Shown: piece by piece, positions 1 to 5,924 of the stretch
How the letters are laid out: each line of letters opens with the position of its first letter
Position numbering within the stretch: position 1 is the stretch's first letter
Origin: JBAZZQ01 sp041658725
GTDB lineage: Bacteria; Planctomycetota; Phycisphaerae; JAAYCJ01
DNA: 14,919 nt
Reading direction: 5' to 3'
Assembly (NCBI GenBank): GCA_041658725.1
Contig: JBAZZQ010000077.1
Span: 1-14,919, forward strand
The notes under the pieces: generated by a model
What the model saw: the letters and a program-made list of their open reading frames with translations, nothing else
What the model was told of the DNA's origin: nothing
Database searches by the model: none
Program-made: the position numbers and the translations under genes

Positions 1-84
1 ATCCTCCGTTTGCGGACGGCGGTCAAATCCGGTCGATGGGAAAACTTTTGGTCGCATTACCTTTGCCTCAAAGATTCTGCATAA
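1..84 (+). CDS. C-terminal 27 residues of a protein entering from the left (unidentified)
   Basis: Frame 1 is open from the first base to a TAA at 82-84 and encodes 27 residues containing LRTAVKSGRWENFW. The pattern of basic residues, SGRW and FW reminded me of C-termini of some transposases, but this is only an impression from a short tail. The sequence lies just outside the complete IS at 272-1774, so it is not part of that element. The upstream sequence would settle both reading frame and identity. Confidence 0.35.
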   Translation: MLRLRTAVKSGRWENFWSHYLCLKDSA

Positions 85-265
85 GGACTACGTAAAATGA
101 AAACTACACCCATTGAAAGTAACTCGTCCATGACTGAAGCACGTCATAACGAATGCGAAGGTGATTGAACACAACGCACGTAGTGAGGGCAAGTACGACT
201 ATCGAAACGAATAAGACTTTTCCGAAATATTTTTTTGACATAACCTCGCATTACCTGCCGGTAGG
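85..265. other. Gene-poor flank left of the insertion sequence
   Basis: No convincing gene is visible. A 23-codon ORF at 97-168 begins with ATG after a weak AAGGA (83-87) but has no recognisable features. A TTGACA hexamer occurs at 235-240, preceded by a T-run, but I find no good -10 at the proper distance before the insertion site at 266-271. The IS could therefore have split a promoter or leader. Confidence 0.3.
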
Positions 266-271
266 GATAAG
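266..271. repeat. Target-site duplication GATAAG, left copy
   Basis: GATAAG directly abuts the outer base of the left terminal inverted repeat and is matched by GATAAG at 1775-1780 outside the right one. Removing one copy plus the element restores a single GATAAG in the host sequence. Confidence 0.88.
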
Positions 272-288
272 GTGTACTTTAGCCATTT
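272..288 (+). repeat. IS terminal inverted repeat, left
   Basis: GTGTACTTTAGCCATTT is identical to the reverse complement of 1758-1774. The match stops after 17 bp on the inner side. It ends four bases before the transposase stop codon at 293-295. Confidence 0.92.
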
Positions 289-292
289 ATTG

Positions 293-1678
293 TTAACCCG
301 TTAGGGCAAACGAAACGGTTTTAAATATTTTGTAAACTCTGGGCAAAAACATCGAGTTGGGTGAAATTCGATGTTGCCACAAAACATTTCGCAAGGCCGA
401 AAGCATGTCCCCAAATGAAGGATGAGACTTGTGTTCGTACCACGGCATCGTTTTGGGCAGCAGCGACGGCATTTGCGGTGCCCAGCGGGCATACCAGACC
501 TTGACCAACGTCAGCAGGATCATGGCCAGCGGGGCCTGTCGCAGCACGGTTTTGGGACACCAGCCGCGGGTGTCCTCGAAGCCCAAATATTCCTTGCCTT
601 CGAAGATCGCGTCTTCGATTCCCCACCGGTCGTAATATCGCTGGACAATCTCGGCTTCCGATACGCTCGCATCGGTGCAGAAGAAAAAGTCGTCGTCCTC
701 CCGGCCCGTCGGATCGCGGACGATGACCAGCCGGACGGGAACGTCTTTGCACACATGATACCACTGGCACGTGATCCCCAGGACCAGGCGTTGGACCTTG
801 CGGCTCTGTTTGAAGGCGGTGATCGTCTTCCATCCGTTCTTGCGTCGCCGGGCCAAGGCCAGAGGCGTGGGCATGCGTTTTCCTTTCTTGGGAGGCCGAC
901 CCTGTTTGTTTTGGCCTCGCGGGCGTTTTTTCGGTGGCTGGGGCACCTCGTAAATCGCGGCGTCCTTTCGAATGCGGCTGACCCGATTCGCATTGGGCGG
1001 CAGTTGGGTCACGACCGGACGAGCGGCATATTGACCATCGCCCGAAAACCGCCATTGCACGTCGGGAAGGGCCTCGGTGGCGGCCTGCGCCATTTCGCCC
1101 GCCATCTCCTGGCGAGTTTGAAACGGATGTTCCGCGTCGCAATCCGGGCGTTTTCGGTACAACGTAAACATCGCCGGCAAGACCCACCGGAGCATCGGCC
1201 AGGATTTCAATCGAAGCACCACCGCCCCGATCAGCCAGTTGTGAGCCCAGTGAATGACCGTGCCCTGGTGTCCCGGACCGCTGGCCGAGGCATCCTTGTA
1301 CCAGGAGGCATAGGCCACGTGCCGACCGTAGCGCCCCAGGGTGGTGTCGTCGAAGACCAAATCGGCGATGGGTTTGCCGCTCATCGGATCGACCGGACAT
1401 TGTTCGCGGATCAACGGGCCGATCACCCGCTGGAGCAGTTGAACGCTCATCGCGTCCAGCCGCCAACTCGCTTGATAGAAAAACTTCTGATAAACCGTCC
1501 AATGCCGGTCGGCCAAGTCGCCCAGGGTGCGGATGATATTCGTGACCGTCGCGGGGCCGCGGTTGAGAATCCATCCCGAAACGATCTGATGCCACGTGCG
1601 CGCCGTCCGTTGCGAAAAACAATAAGAAAGTTGATGAACCAGGGCGTCCCATGCCGATACCAGAGTCATAGCATCCAT
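293..1678 (-). CDS. IS4-superfamily DDE transposase, 461 aa
   Basis: The transposase catalyses cut-and-paste movement of the surrounding element. Visible acidic active-site candidates are the first D in LVFDDTT, the second D in FSGDGQYA, and the E in YYDRWGIEDAIFEGK. That last motif fits the IS4-superfamily Y-(2)-R-(3)-E-(6)-K signature exactly. A lysine/arginine-rich stretch (KKRPRGQNKQGRPPKKGKR) precedes the third catalytic block and probably binds DNA. The sequence around GRYGRHVAYASWYKDAS resembles the DDE_5/IS701-like endonuclease type. The ATG at 1676-1678 is chosen because GGAGAGG lies just upstream, although that site is inside a hairpin. The ORF has normal length and no lesions, so it is likely functional. 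Long opposite-strand ORFs here are shadows. Confidence 0.92.
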   Translation of the reverse strand: MDAMTLVSAWDALVHQLSYCFSQRTARTWHQIVSGWILNRGPATVTNIIRTLGDLADRHWTVYQKFFYQASWRLDAMSVQLLQRVIGPLIREQCPVDPMSGKPIADLVFDDTTLGRYGRHVAYASWYKDASASGPGHQGTVIHWAHNWLIGAVVLRLKSWPMLRWVLPAMFTLYRKRPDCDAEHPFQTRQEMAGEMAQAATEALPDVQWRFSGDGQYAARPVVTQLPPNANRVSRIRKDAAIYEVPQPPKKRPRGQNKQGRPPKKGKRMPTPLALARRRKNGWKTITAFKQSRKVQRLVLGITCQWYHVCKDVPVRLVIVRDPTGREDDDFFFCTDASVSEAEIVQRYYDRWGIEDAIFEGKEYLGFEDTRGWCPKTVLRQAPLAMILLTLVKVWYARWAPQMPSLLPKTMPWYEHKSHPSFGDMLSALRNVLWQHRISPNSMFLPRVYKIFKTVSFALTG

Positions 1679-1728
1679 GCTGACCTCTCCATATATGATT
1701 TACACACTCTATATATCGGAAGGTCAGC
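1679..1728 (-). promoter_or_regulatory. Hairpin in transposase leader that buries the Shine-Dalgarno
   Basis: Directly abutting the start codon is a long inverted repeat. GCTGACCT (1679-1686), TCC (1688-1690) and ATATAT (1691-1696) pair with ATATAT (1711-1716), GGA (1718-1720) and AGGTCAGC (1721-1728). That makes 17 base pairs with one bulged base on each side and a 14-nt loop. On the transposase strand the Shine-Dalgarno GGAGAGG falls within one arm. IS10 and IS50 use such structures to block translation of read-through transcripts from outside the element. A weak promoter, CTGACC then 17 nt then TGTAAA, overlaps the distal arm, so native transcripts might lack that arm. The pairing is seen; the function is inferred. 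Confidence 0.6.
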
Positions 1729-1757
1729 TTCTTTTTTACCATGTTATCCATTCCTAC

Positions 1758-1774
1758 AAATGGCTAAAGTACAC
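1758..1774 (-). repeat. IS terminal inverted repeat, right (transposase promoter side)
   Basis: This is the exact reverse complement of 272-288. The transposase start lies about 80 bp inside this end, so any native promoter must sit between here and 1679. Confidence 0.92.
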
Positions 1775-1780
1775 GATAAG
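1775..1780. repeat. Target-site duplication GATAAG, right copy
   Basis: GATAAG directly follows the right terminal inverted repeat and is identical to 266-271. The flanks beyond it (265 and 1781) do not extend the match, so the duplication is 6 bp. Confidence 0.88.
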
Positions 1781-1802
1781 AGGACATGACTTTTAAAGGT
1801 TA

Positions 1803-2021
1803 CTACTCGTACTCATCTTTCGCATCATAGTCTTCGCCGAACAGATCGGTCTCGGCTAATCCATTTTCGTCTTTTTCGACAAAAGTCTCCAGACAGAGTT
1901 CTAATTTCTCGGCCAGGTGTTCCAGCTTGTTTTCGATGCTGTGGATGGACCGGCGAATCTGTTGAAAAACTTTTTCGTTGCTATCCGATTTTTCTTCGGG
2001 TTGGTATTGGTCTGGTGTCAT
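1803..2021 (-). CDS. Small acidic, probably coiled-coil protein, 72 aa
   Basis: I do not recognise a family. The predicted protein starts MTPDQYQPEEK and is strongly acidic, ending in a run rich in E, D and Y (DLFGEDYDAKDEYE). Its middle (about residues 17-50) has heptad-like spacing of I, L and F (VFQQIRRSIHSIENKLEHLAEKL, quoted here as separate pieces VFQQIRRS, IHSIENKL and EHLAEKL), suggesting an amphipathic helix or coiled coil. It runs toward the right end of the IS, 22 bp from the target duplication, so the insertion lies in its 3' flank. No strong ribosome-binding site is visible before the ATG. Amino-acid composition is protein-like, but coding status is unproven. Confidence 0.45.
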   Translation of the reverse strand: MTPDQYQPEEKSDSNEKVFQQIRRSIHSIENKLEHLAEKLELCLETFVEKDENGLAETDLFGEDYDAKDEYE

Positions 2022-2574
2022 TGTGGAATGGTAACGATGCAGGAGTATTTAAATGTTACGATGTAGGCGCAAGGATGAAAAATAATAAAATTAACAGCGA
2101 GTATCGGTAGGTATTAAAAGTAACGAGACCCCAAAATCTTGAGAAGGAGCATGGGCTTAGAAAGCAGACATTCAAAGCCCCAAGGTGGTAGGCTTGTGTG
2201 CTTTTTGCGGAGTGTGGGTCTGAAAACATTCGCTCTTTACGCAAAGAGACAGATTATGTATTCCATTTGTCATGAGAGTGTTGGTCTGGAAAACCTCCAC
2301 TCCTACATTACCAGAGTTGATTTTCCTACACCAACGCAGTTGTTTTTACCCAAGATATCCGCGAAGAGTGAAATTCCATAAATCTGCATGCCATCCACCG
2401 GGGGAAAGGTATGAGGTTAGCAAACCGGTCCGGGAGTGCATAAAGTCGCCAGCCATCCCGCAGCCCTTCATCTGATCGAGCTGATGGAAAAGGTGCGATT
2501 CATCTACCGCCTTAGGGTAATGTTATTCTACTTTTGGATCAGACGTCATTTCTGGTGGATTGATCGGCACAATT
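2022..2574. other. Geneless stretch of about 550 bp with imperfect palindromes
   Basis: No ORF here has convincing protein character. The short plus-strand ORFs lack ribosome-binding sites and plausible composition. The main structure is a run of three related imperfect palindromes at 2147-2302. The remainder up to the URO-D pseudogene stop at 2575 shows nothing I can name and may be decayed coding sequence. Confidence 0.5.
2147..2302. repeat. Three spaced, related imperfect palindromes
   Basis: Units begin with GAGC/GAGT at 2147, 2210 and 2276, a spacing of 63 and 66 nt. Units 2 and 3 are clearly related: GAGTGTGGGTCTG followed by AAAAC and CGCTC (2210-2235), and GAGTGTTGGTCTG followed by GAAAAC and CACTC (2276-2302). 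Each can fold with GAGTG against C(G/A)CTC. Unit 2 is enclosed by a further stem, CTTTTTGCG against CGCAAAGAG. Unit 1 is diverged, with GGGCTT (2153-2158) against AAGCCC (2175-2180). They could be a decayed intergenic repeat family or a structured RNA. Confidence 0.4.
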
Positions 2575-3488
2575 TTATTCTGGGTAGAGGCTTTCCTTAT
2601 GCCAAATGTCGAGCATCATTTCATACCGTTCCAGCCGCATGCCCGTGTAGATACAGTTGCTGGTGGAAAAGATGTATCCACCGCCGGGCATGCCGTGACG
2701 AAGGGCGTCGCGGACCGATTGGGCGCACTCGTCGTCCGTCCCGTTGTCCAAGAGGCCGCAATTGACGTTACCATCAGGCAGACCTGTTTGCCGTATTTCT
2801 TTTTCACTGTGGTGATATCTACCCCCGCTTGAGGGTCGAGGCTATGCAAGGCATGCGGCCTGCATTGGACAAGTTGATCGATGATGGGCATGATGTTACC
2901 ATCGGTGTGTTTGATCGTGTAGAACCCCATCTGCCGGTAGCCTGCAATGAGCTTATCGAGGTACGGAGAGACGAACTCACTGAACTGAGCCGGCGACAGG
3001 AATGGACCGGTGTTCAGGCAATAATCGGAGCATAGTGCGAATCCATCGAGCACGCCGTGATAATATTTTTCAGCCCGGGCCAACGCGTCATCGACCATTA
3101 GCTGTGCCTCCTGCTTGACCTTATCGGGATCGTCGACCAGACGGAAAGAAAAATCTACCATGTTGTTACCATCCGGAATGCCGAAGGTGGCATCGCCGTG
3201 AGCCACGAGACAAAATTCATTCCCGCTGATCTCGCGGATCAATTCTGCCTGAAGGCGGATTTCCTGGGGCGTACAAGCGGAGGGACAATCTATATAGGGT
3301 ACTGATAAAAAGATGGCCGAGTGGTTGAAACGTCAGGCGACATCAATTAGAAGCTGGGCAATATCCTTACGGTGCAGTATACGCTCTTTTTCCTCCATCT
3401 GGTCCCATTGAGCATAGGATCGTTGTTCCGGATGGACCTTGCAAAAAGTTTCCATCGTCAAAAAGAACCGTAGCTCAAAATGAGGCAC
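2575..3488 (-). pseudogene. Broken URO-D superfamily methyltransferase-like gene
   Basis: Read on the minus strand from about 3488 to a TAA at 2575-2577, this gives nearly a whole uroporphyrinogen-decarboxylase-fold protein, a superfamily that includes cobalamin-linked methyltransferases. Pieces include VPHFELRFFLTMETF, then RFNHSAIFLSVPYIDCPS, then YLDKLIAGYRQMGFYTIKHTDGN, and finally NVNCGLLDNG and GMPGGGYIFSTSN. Two lesions break it. A TGA at 3333-3335 interrupts IDVA-RRFNHSAIF, where CGA (Arg) is the likely ancestor. A missing base at the CC of 2771-2772 shifts the frame just after CLM; restoring it gives LMGNVNCG and an ORF through to YPE. The first few dozen residues are also missing. 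About 305 codons remain, against roughly 340 for the family. Family assignment is from remembered motifs. Confidence 0.8.
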
Positions 3489-3923
3489 TATGGCCAGGGC
3501 TCGCCGTGGCAGGATTTTTGTGTTCTTGTGGGAACAGAGCCAGCCATTATACTTGCCTTGGACAAACCGGATTGGGTTCACCATGCCCTGATCTCTATCT
3601 TGCAACGCCGGCTTCAGATGATTTCGCTTTTAAAAGGTGCACCATTGGATTTAATAGAAGTCGGTGGTGGGTCGGGTTCGAGTACAGTAATCGGCCCAGA
3701 CCTATTTCGGGAGTTCTGCCTACCTTACGATAAAATTCAGAATCAAGCCCTGCACGACCTTGGCCTACGAATTGTATATCATTTGTGCGGAGGAGTTATG
3801 CCCATGCTGGACTTGGTGGTCCAGACCGGGGCGGATGGATTAGAAACGATGACACCCCCCGGGATGGGTGGAAATTGCGATTTGGCCGAGGCCGCCAAAC
3901 GTGTCGGAGATAAATTATTTTAG
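3480..3923 (+). pseudogene. Internal fragment of a second URO-D superfamily gene
   Basis: The plus-strand frame encodes GQGSPWQDFCVLVGTEPAI, a region with PLDLIEVGGGSGSSTVI, then LPYDK, LGLRIVYHLCGGVMPMLD and GADGLETMTPPGMGG. These are typical middle-region motifs of URO-D-fold methyltransferase-like proteins. The N-terminal part is absent: the frame is closed by TAG at 3471-3473 and the homologous sequence seems to begin near 3486, where the minus-strand URO-D remnant also begins. The C-terminal part is cut off by the end of an IS66-type element at 3923, so the stop codon TAG (3921-3923) is formed at the junction. The ATG at 3480 is probably accidental. It is not expected to make a working enzyme. 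Confidence 0.78.
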
Positions 3924-3938
3924 TAAACGTTCACGCGG
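3923..3938 (+). repeat. Probable end of an IS66-family element
   Basis: The sequence GTAAACGTTCACGCGG begins exactly where the URO-D reading frame stops, and lies 8 bp outside the stop codon of the IS66 transposase remnant. IS66-family ends characteristically begin GTAA. The partner end is not certain: a TTAC at 4442-4445 is in the right orientation but the rest matches poorly. Confidence 0.5.
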
Positions 3939-4408
3939 TTTTGGCTAAACAGACAGTGGTTGGTATGAGCGAGGGAACCGGGAGGCCGTTCAGATGGCAA
4001 TGGCAGGCATCGCGCAAATATTGGATAATGCTTCGTCCCTGCAAGCGGCAGGTGGCGCACACCGTCAGAATACGCTCCGCATAGCGTGCCCCGCGCGGGC
4101 TCTGTGTGCCGAAGCTGCCCTTGCGCCACAAGACAGCCTGTCGCACCAGCCGTTCGGCCAGATTGTTCGTCGGCTCCACCCGCGCGTCATGCACGAAGGT
4201 CCACAGATACTACCGCTGGTTGAAGATGCGGCGGCATTCGGCGTTGAAAGGTCGGCCAACTGAGCGTTCCATCCCGCACCCGCTTGCGCATATGCAGGAT
4301 TTGTTTGGCCAAGGCCAACAATTCGCCGCCGACGCGGCACGCCGAGTACCGATTCCCAGACGGACACGTCATTCCACTGCCCACCGCACCTGTGGAAATC
4401 CTGTTCAT
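3931..4408 (-). pseudogene. IS66-family transposase remnant (C-terminal third, frameshifted)
   Basis: The minus strand encodes the C-terminal part of an IS66 transposase in two frames. The upstream piece contains GGELLALAKQILHMRKRVRDG and ends near FQRRM. The downstream piece contains HDARVEPTNNLAERLVRQAV, then WRKGSFGTQSPRGARYAERI and LTVCATCRLQGRS, the diagnostic IS66 C-terminal block. Joining them needs removal of one C near 4231-4240 (ATGCCGCCGC to ATGCGCCGC) and reversal of a TAG to TGG in IFNQR-W-YLWTFVHD. Only about 160 of roughly 500 residues remain and the left part of the element is gone. It cannot encode a functional transposase. Confidence 0.85.
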
Positions 4409-4424
4409 CCTATGAATCCTGTCG
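4398..4424. repeat. Three 9-nt units of ATCCTGTNN type
   Basis: ATCCTGTTC (4398-4406), ATCCTATGA (4407-4415) and ATCCTGTCG (4416-4424) lie in tandem with a strict 9-nt phase. They sit at the truncated inner side of the IS66 remnant. Similar ATCCTGT-rich runs are familiar from intergenic repeats in many bacterial genomes; here the array is only three units. Confidence 0.45.
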
Positions 4425-4602
4425 GGAATCGACCTGAGTAGTTACCCGGTTTTTAAGAAAACCTTATCGGAGAAAAAGGCACTCTGGAAATTTTTGATTT
4501 TTTCATAGCTTCTGGGGGGTTACGAAAAACTCGGAAAATTATTAGCAATAAATTTTAACCACGCTGGGGCGTCAATGGACCTATAACCGCCAAACTCCAG
4601 GT

Positions 4603-4630
4603 CTGGGACGGAGTCCCAGGTTCTATTCTT
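4603..4630 (+). terminator. Possible terminator-like hairpin upstream of regulator 1
   Basis: CTGGGAC (4603-4609) and GTCCCAG (4613-4619) form a perfect 7-bp stem with a GGA loop, followed by a T-rich run (TTCTATTCTTTTTTC). It separates the regulator promoter from the debris on the left. The three-base gap before a broken T-tract makes it a modest terminator; it could also be a dispersed palindromic repeat. Confidence 0.35.
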
Positions 4631-4666
4631 TTTTCAAATTTTTGGGAGGAGAGCCTTATTTTTTTA

Positions 4667-4702
4667 TTGACTTTGTACATATATGGCAGTATATATATAA
4701 CT
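4667..4702 (+). promoter_or_regulatory. Promoter and likely autoregulatory operator of regulator 1
   Basis: TTGACT (4667-4672) and TATATA (4690-4695) are separated by 17 nt. The ATG follows seven bases after the -10, so transcription should begin at or next to the start codon (leaderless mRNA). No Shine-Dalgarno precedes the ATG. The -35/-10 region holds ATATAT-N6-ATATAT (4679-4698 region), preceded by TTGTAC. The same arrangement recurs before regulator 2, which suggests a shared operator and autoregulation. Promoter match is seen; operator role is inferred. Confidence 0.65.
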
Positions 4703-5806
4703 ATGAAGACATGTGAGTTTGAACAACCAGCCTCCAAGCACTTCAGGATCGAGGCAGATATCCGCAAAAATATTCTGACCGGCAATTGGAGTGGCGGCGA
4801 TGTCATTCCCTCCGCCAAAGAATTAAGTAAAAAGCATGGAACTTCTCCATTGACGGCGAGGAAGGCTGTCGAGGCGTTGGTCTCGAAGGGGGTACTTGTG
4901 GCCAAGCAGGGTTTGGGAACGTTTGTGTCTCAGCGTCCGACCCTTCAAAGCGTTGGAGTGGTTCTGGGTGTGGGTTCGGAACCGGACACTCAAGGGGTTT
5001 TGGGACAGGGTCGCTATTTGCAGTTGATCGAAACCGGCTGTAATCGTTGGTCGGAAAGGCACTTATTGAAATGTCAAACGTATCTGTATCACAGCGATGA
5101 AGAAAGTTCGGCTCCCAACAGTTCGCTTTGGCGGGACGTGTGTGAGGGTCGGTTGGACGGGTTGATTTTGGTGGGTCATCCATCGGAGAAACTGGCGGTG
5201 GAATTGGTCCGAAGGCGTATCCAGGTGGTGGCGATCGCTCAGACATCGACGGTGGTACCGTATGTGGTTAAGGCGGATTATCGAAACATGATAGACCAGG
5301 CGGTGGAACTGACGGTTTCGACGGGTCGAAAGAGGTTGGGGTTGATCGGCGGCGTAACCGTTAACGGCCCAGATCGAAACGAATTTGCCAAGGAAGCCTT
5401 TATTTTGGCCTGTGTCGAGAAGGGTTTACCCATTCGACGGGAATGGATCAAGGTGACGGACACCCAAATAACACAGGAAGAAGGGCATCGTCTGACGATG
5501 GAGTTGCTGGACGGGTCGGACCGGCCGGAAGGTTTGATTGTTTCGGACGACGTACTGGCTGTGGGCGTCTGTGGGGCGCTGACGGAGCGAAGAATAAAAG
5601 TTCCTGAAACCATGACGATTGTAACCCACAGCAACGCCGGATCGGTGCCGATCAATTTTGCGGTTTCCCTGACTCGGATGGAATTCGATCCCTCGGCCAT
5701 GGTCGAGCAGGCGGCGAATATGCTCACCAATATGATTCGCGGGGAACCGCCGACGGAATGTATTTTGTTGTGCAAACCCACGTTGATACGTGGGGTATCG
5801 TGCTAA
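4703..5806 (+). CDS. GntR/LacI hybrid transcriptional regulator, copy 1 (367 aa)
   Basis: Residues about 12-77 form a GntR-type winged helix, with IPSAKELSKKHGTSPLTARK as the helix-turn-helix and KQGLGTFV as the wing. Residues about 85-367 form a LacI-like periplasmic-binding-fold effector domain, with landmarks LDGLILVG, GLIGGVTVNGPDRNEF and GLIVSDDVLAVGV. This is the AraR-like architecture, in which a sugar or similar ligand releases DNA. The ATG at 4703 is preferred over the in-frame TTG at 4667, which lies in the -35 box. The protein differs from copy 2 (8398-9501) at about 33 of 367 positions by my count, and the recognition helix is the same. The adjacent downstream secreted beta-helix gene is its likely target. 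The 3' end forms a CCCACGT-TGAT-ACGTGGG hairpin (5777-5794) within codons. Confidence 0.92.
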   Translation: MKTCEFEQPASKHFRIEADIRKNILTGNWSGGDVIPSAKELSKKHGTSPLTARKAVEALVSKGVLVAKQGLGTFVSQRPTLQSVGVVLGVGSEPDTQGVLGQGRYLQLIETGCNRWSERHLLKCQTYLYHSDEESSAPNSSLWRDVCEGRLDGLILVGHPSEKLAVELVRRRIQVVAIAQTSTVVPYVVKADYRNMIDQAVELTVSTGRKRLGLIGGVTVNGPDRNEFAKEAFILACVEKGLPIRREWIKVTDTQITQEEGHRLTMELLDGSDRPEGLIVSDDVLAVGVCGALTERRIKVPETMTIVTHSNAGSVPINFAVSLTRMEFDPSAMVEQAANMLTNMIRGEPPTECILLCKPTLIRGVSC

Positions 5807-5924
5807 GCGAAAAGGCGCCGAAAAAGTAGCATTCAGAGGTACGTTCCACGATCTTTATTGTCTTGCCGAAGGACCGGGAACGCCGAGTGAGATGAAACCA
5901 TTTTTTGCATGCAAGGAGAAAATT

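Larger units (their letters stand above)
272..1774 (-). mobile_element. Complete IS4-superfamily insertion sequence, about 1503 bp
   Basis: The element is bounded by perfect 17-bp terminal inverted repeats, GTGTACTTTAGCCATTT at 272-288 and its reverse complement at 1758-1774. It is flanked by a 6-bp direct repeat GATAAG at 266-271 and 1775-1780, the expected target-site duplication. It holds one transposase gene on the minus strand that fills nearly the whole element. Intact ends, an intact ORF and matching duplications indicate a recent, probably active insertion. The transposase has the YREK signature of the IS4 superfamily. The ISfinder group is uncertain because the 6-bp duplication does not point to one group. 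Confidence 0.93.

Noticed and set aside
97..168. A 23-codon ORF after a weak AAGGA
   Set aside because: It is too short and featureless to support as a gene, though it lies just after the upstream stop codon.
321..1789. Very long ORFs in other frames of the IS, including a 455-codon plus-strand frame
   Set aside because: They overlap the transposase, lack ribosome-binding sites, and have shadow-like compositions rich in R, P and G. The minus-strand 461-aa frame carries the catalytic motifs.
2147..2302. A small CRISPR array
   Set aside because: Only three units, two of them merely similar and one strongly diverged. There are no exact repeats and no cas genes nearby.
3313..3332. A tRNA-Ser/Leu-like D-arm (GGCCGAGTGGTTGAAACG)
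   Set aside because: No acceptor, anticodon or T arms follow, and the stretch is the antisense of URO-D codons RFNHSAIF.
3333..3335. Selenocysteine or recoded TGA in the URO-D gene
   Set aside because: TGA is used as a normal stop nearby (13667-13669). The position is expected to be arginine (CGA), and a second lesion is present downstream.
5790..5924. Upstream in-frame extension of the beta-helix gene starting inside regulator 1
   Set aside because: It would overlap the regulator end and place the signal peptide internally. The ATG at 5925 has a good Shine-Dalgarno and exposes the signal peptide.
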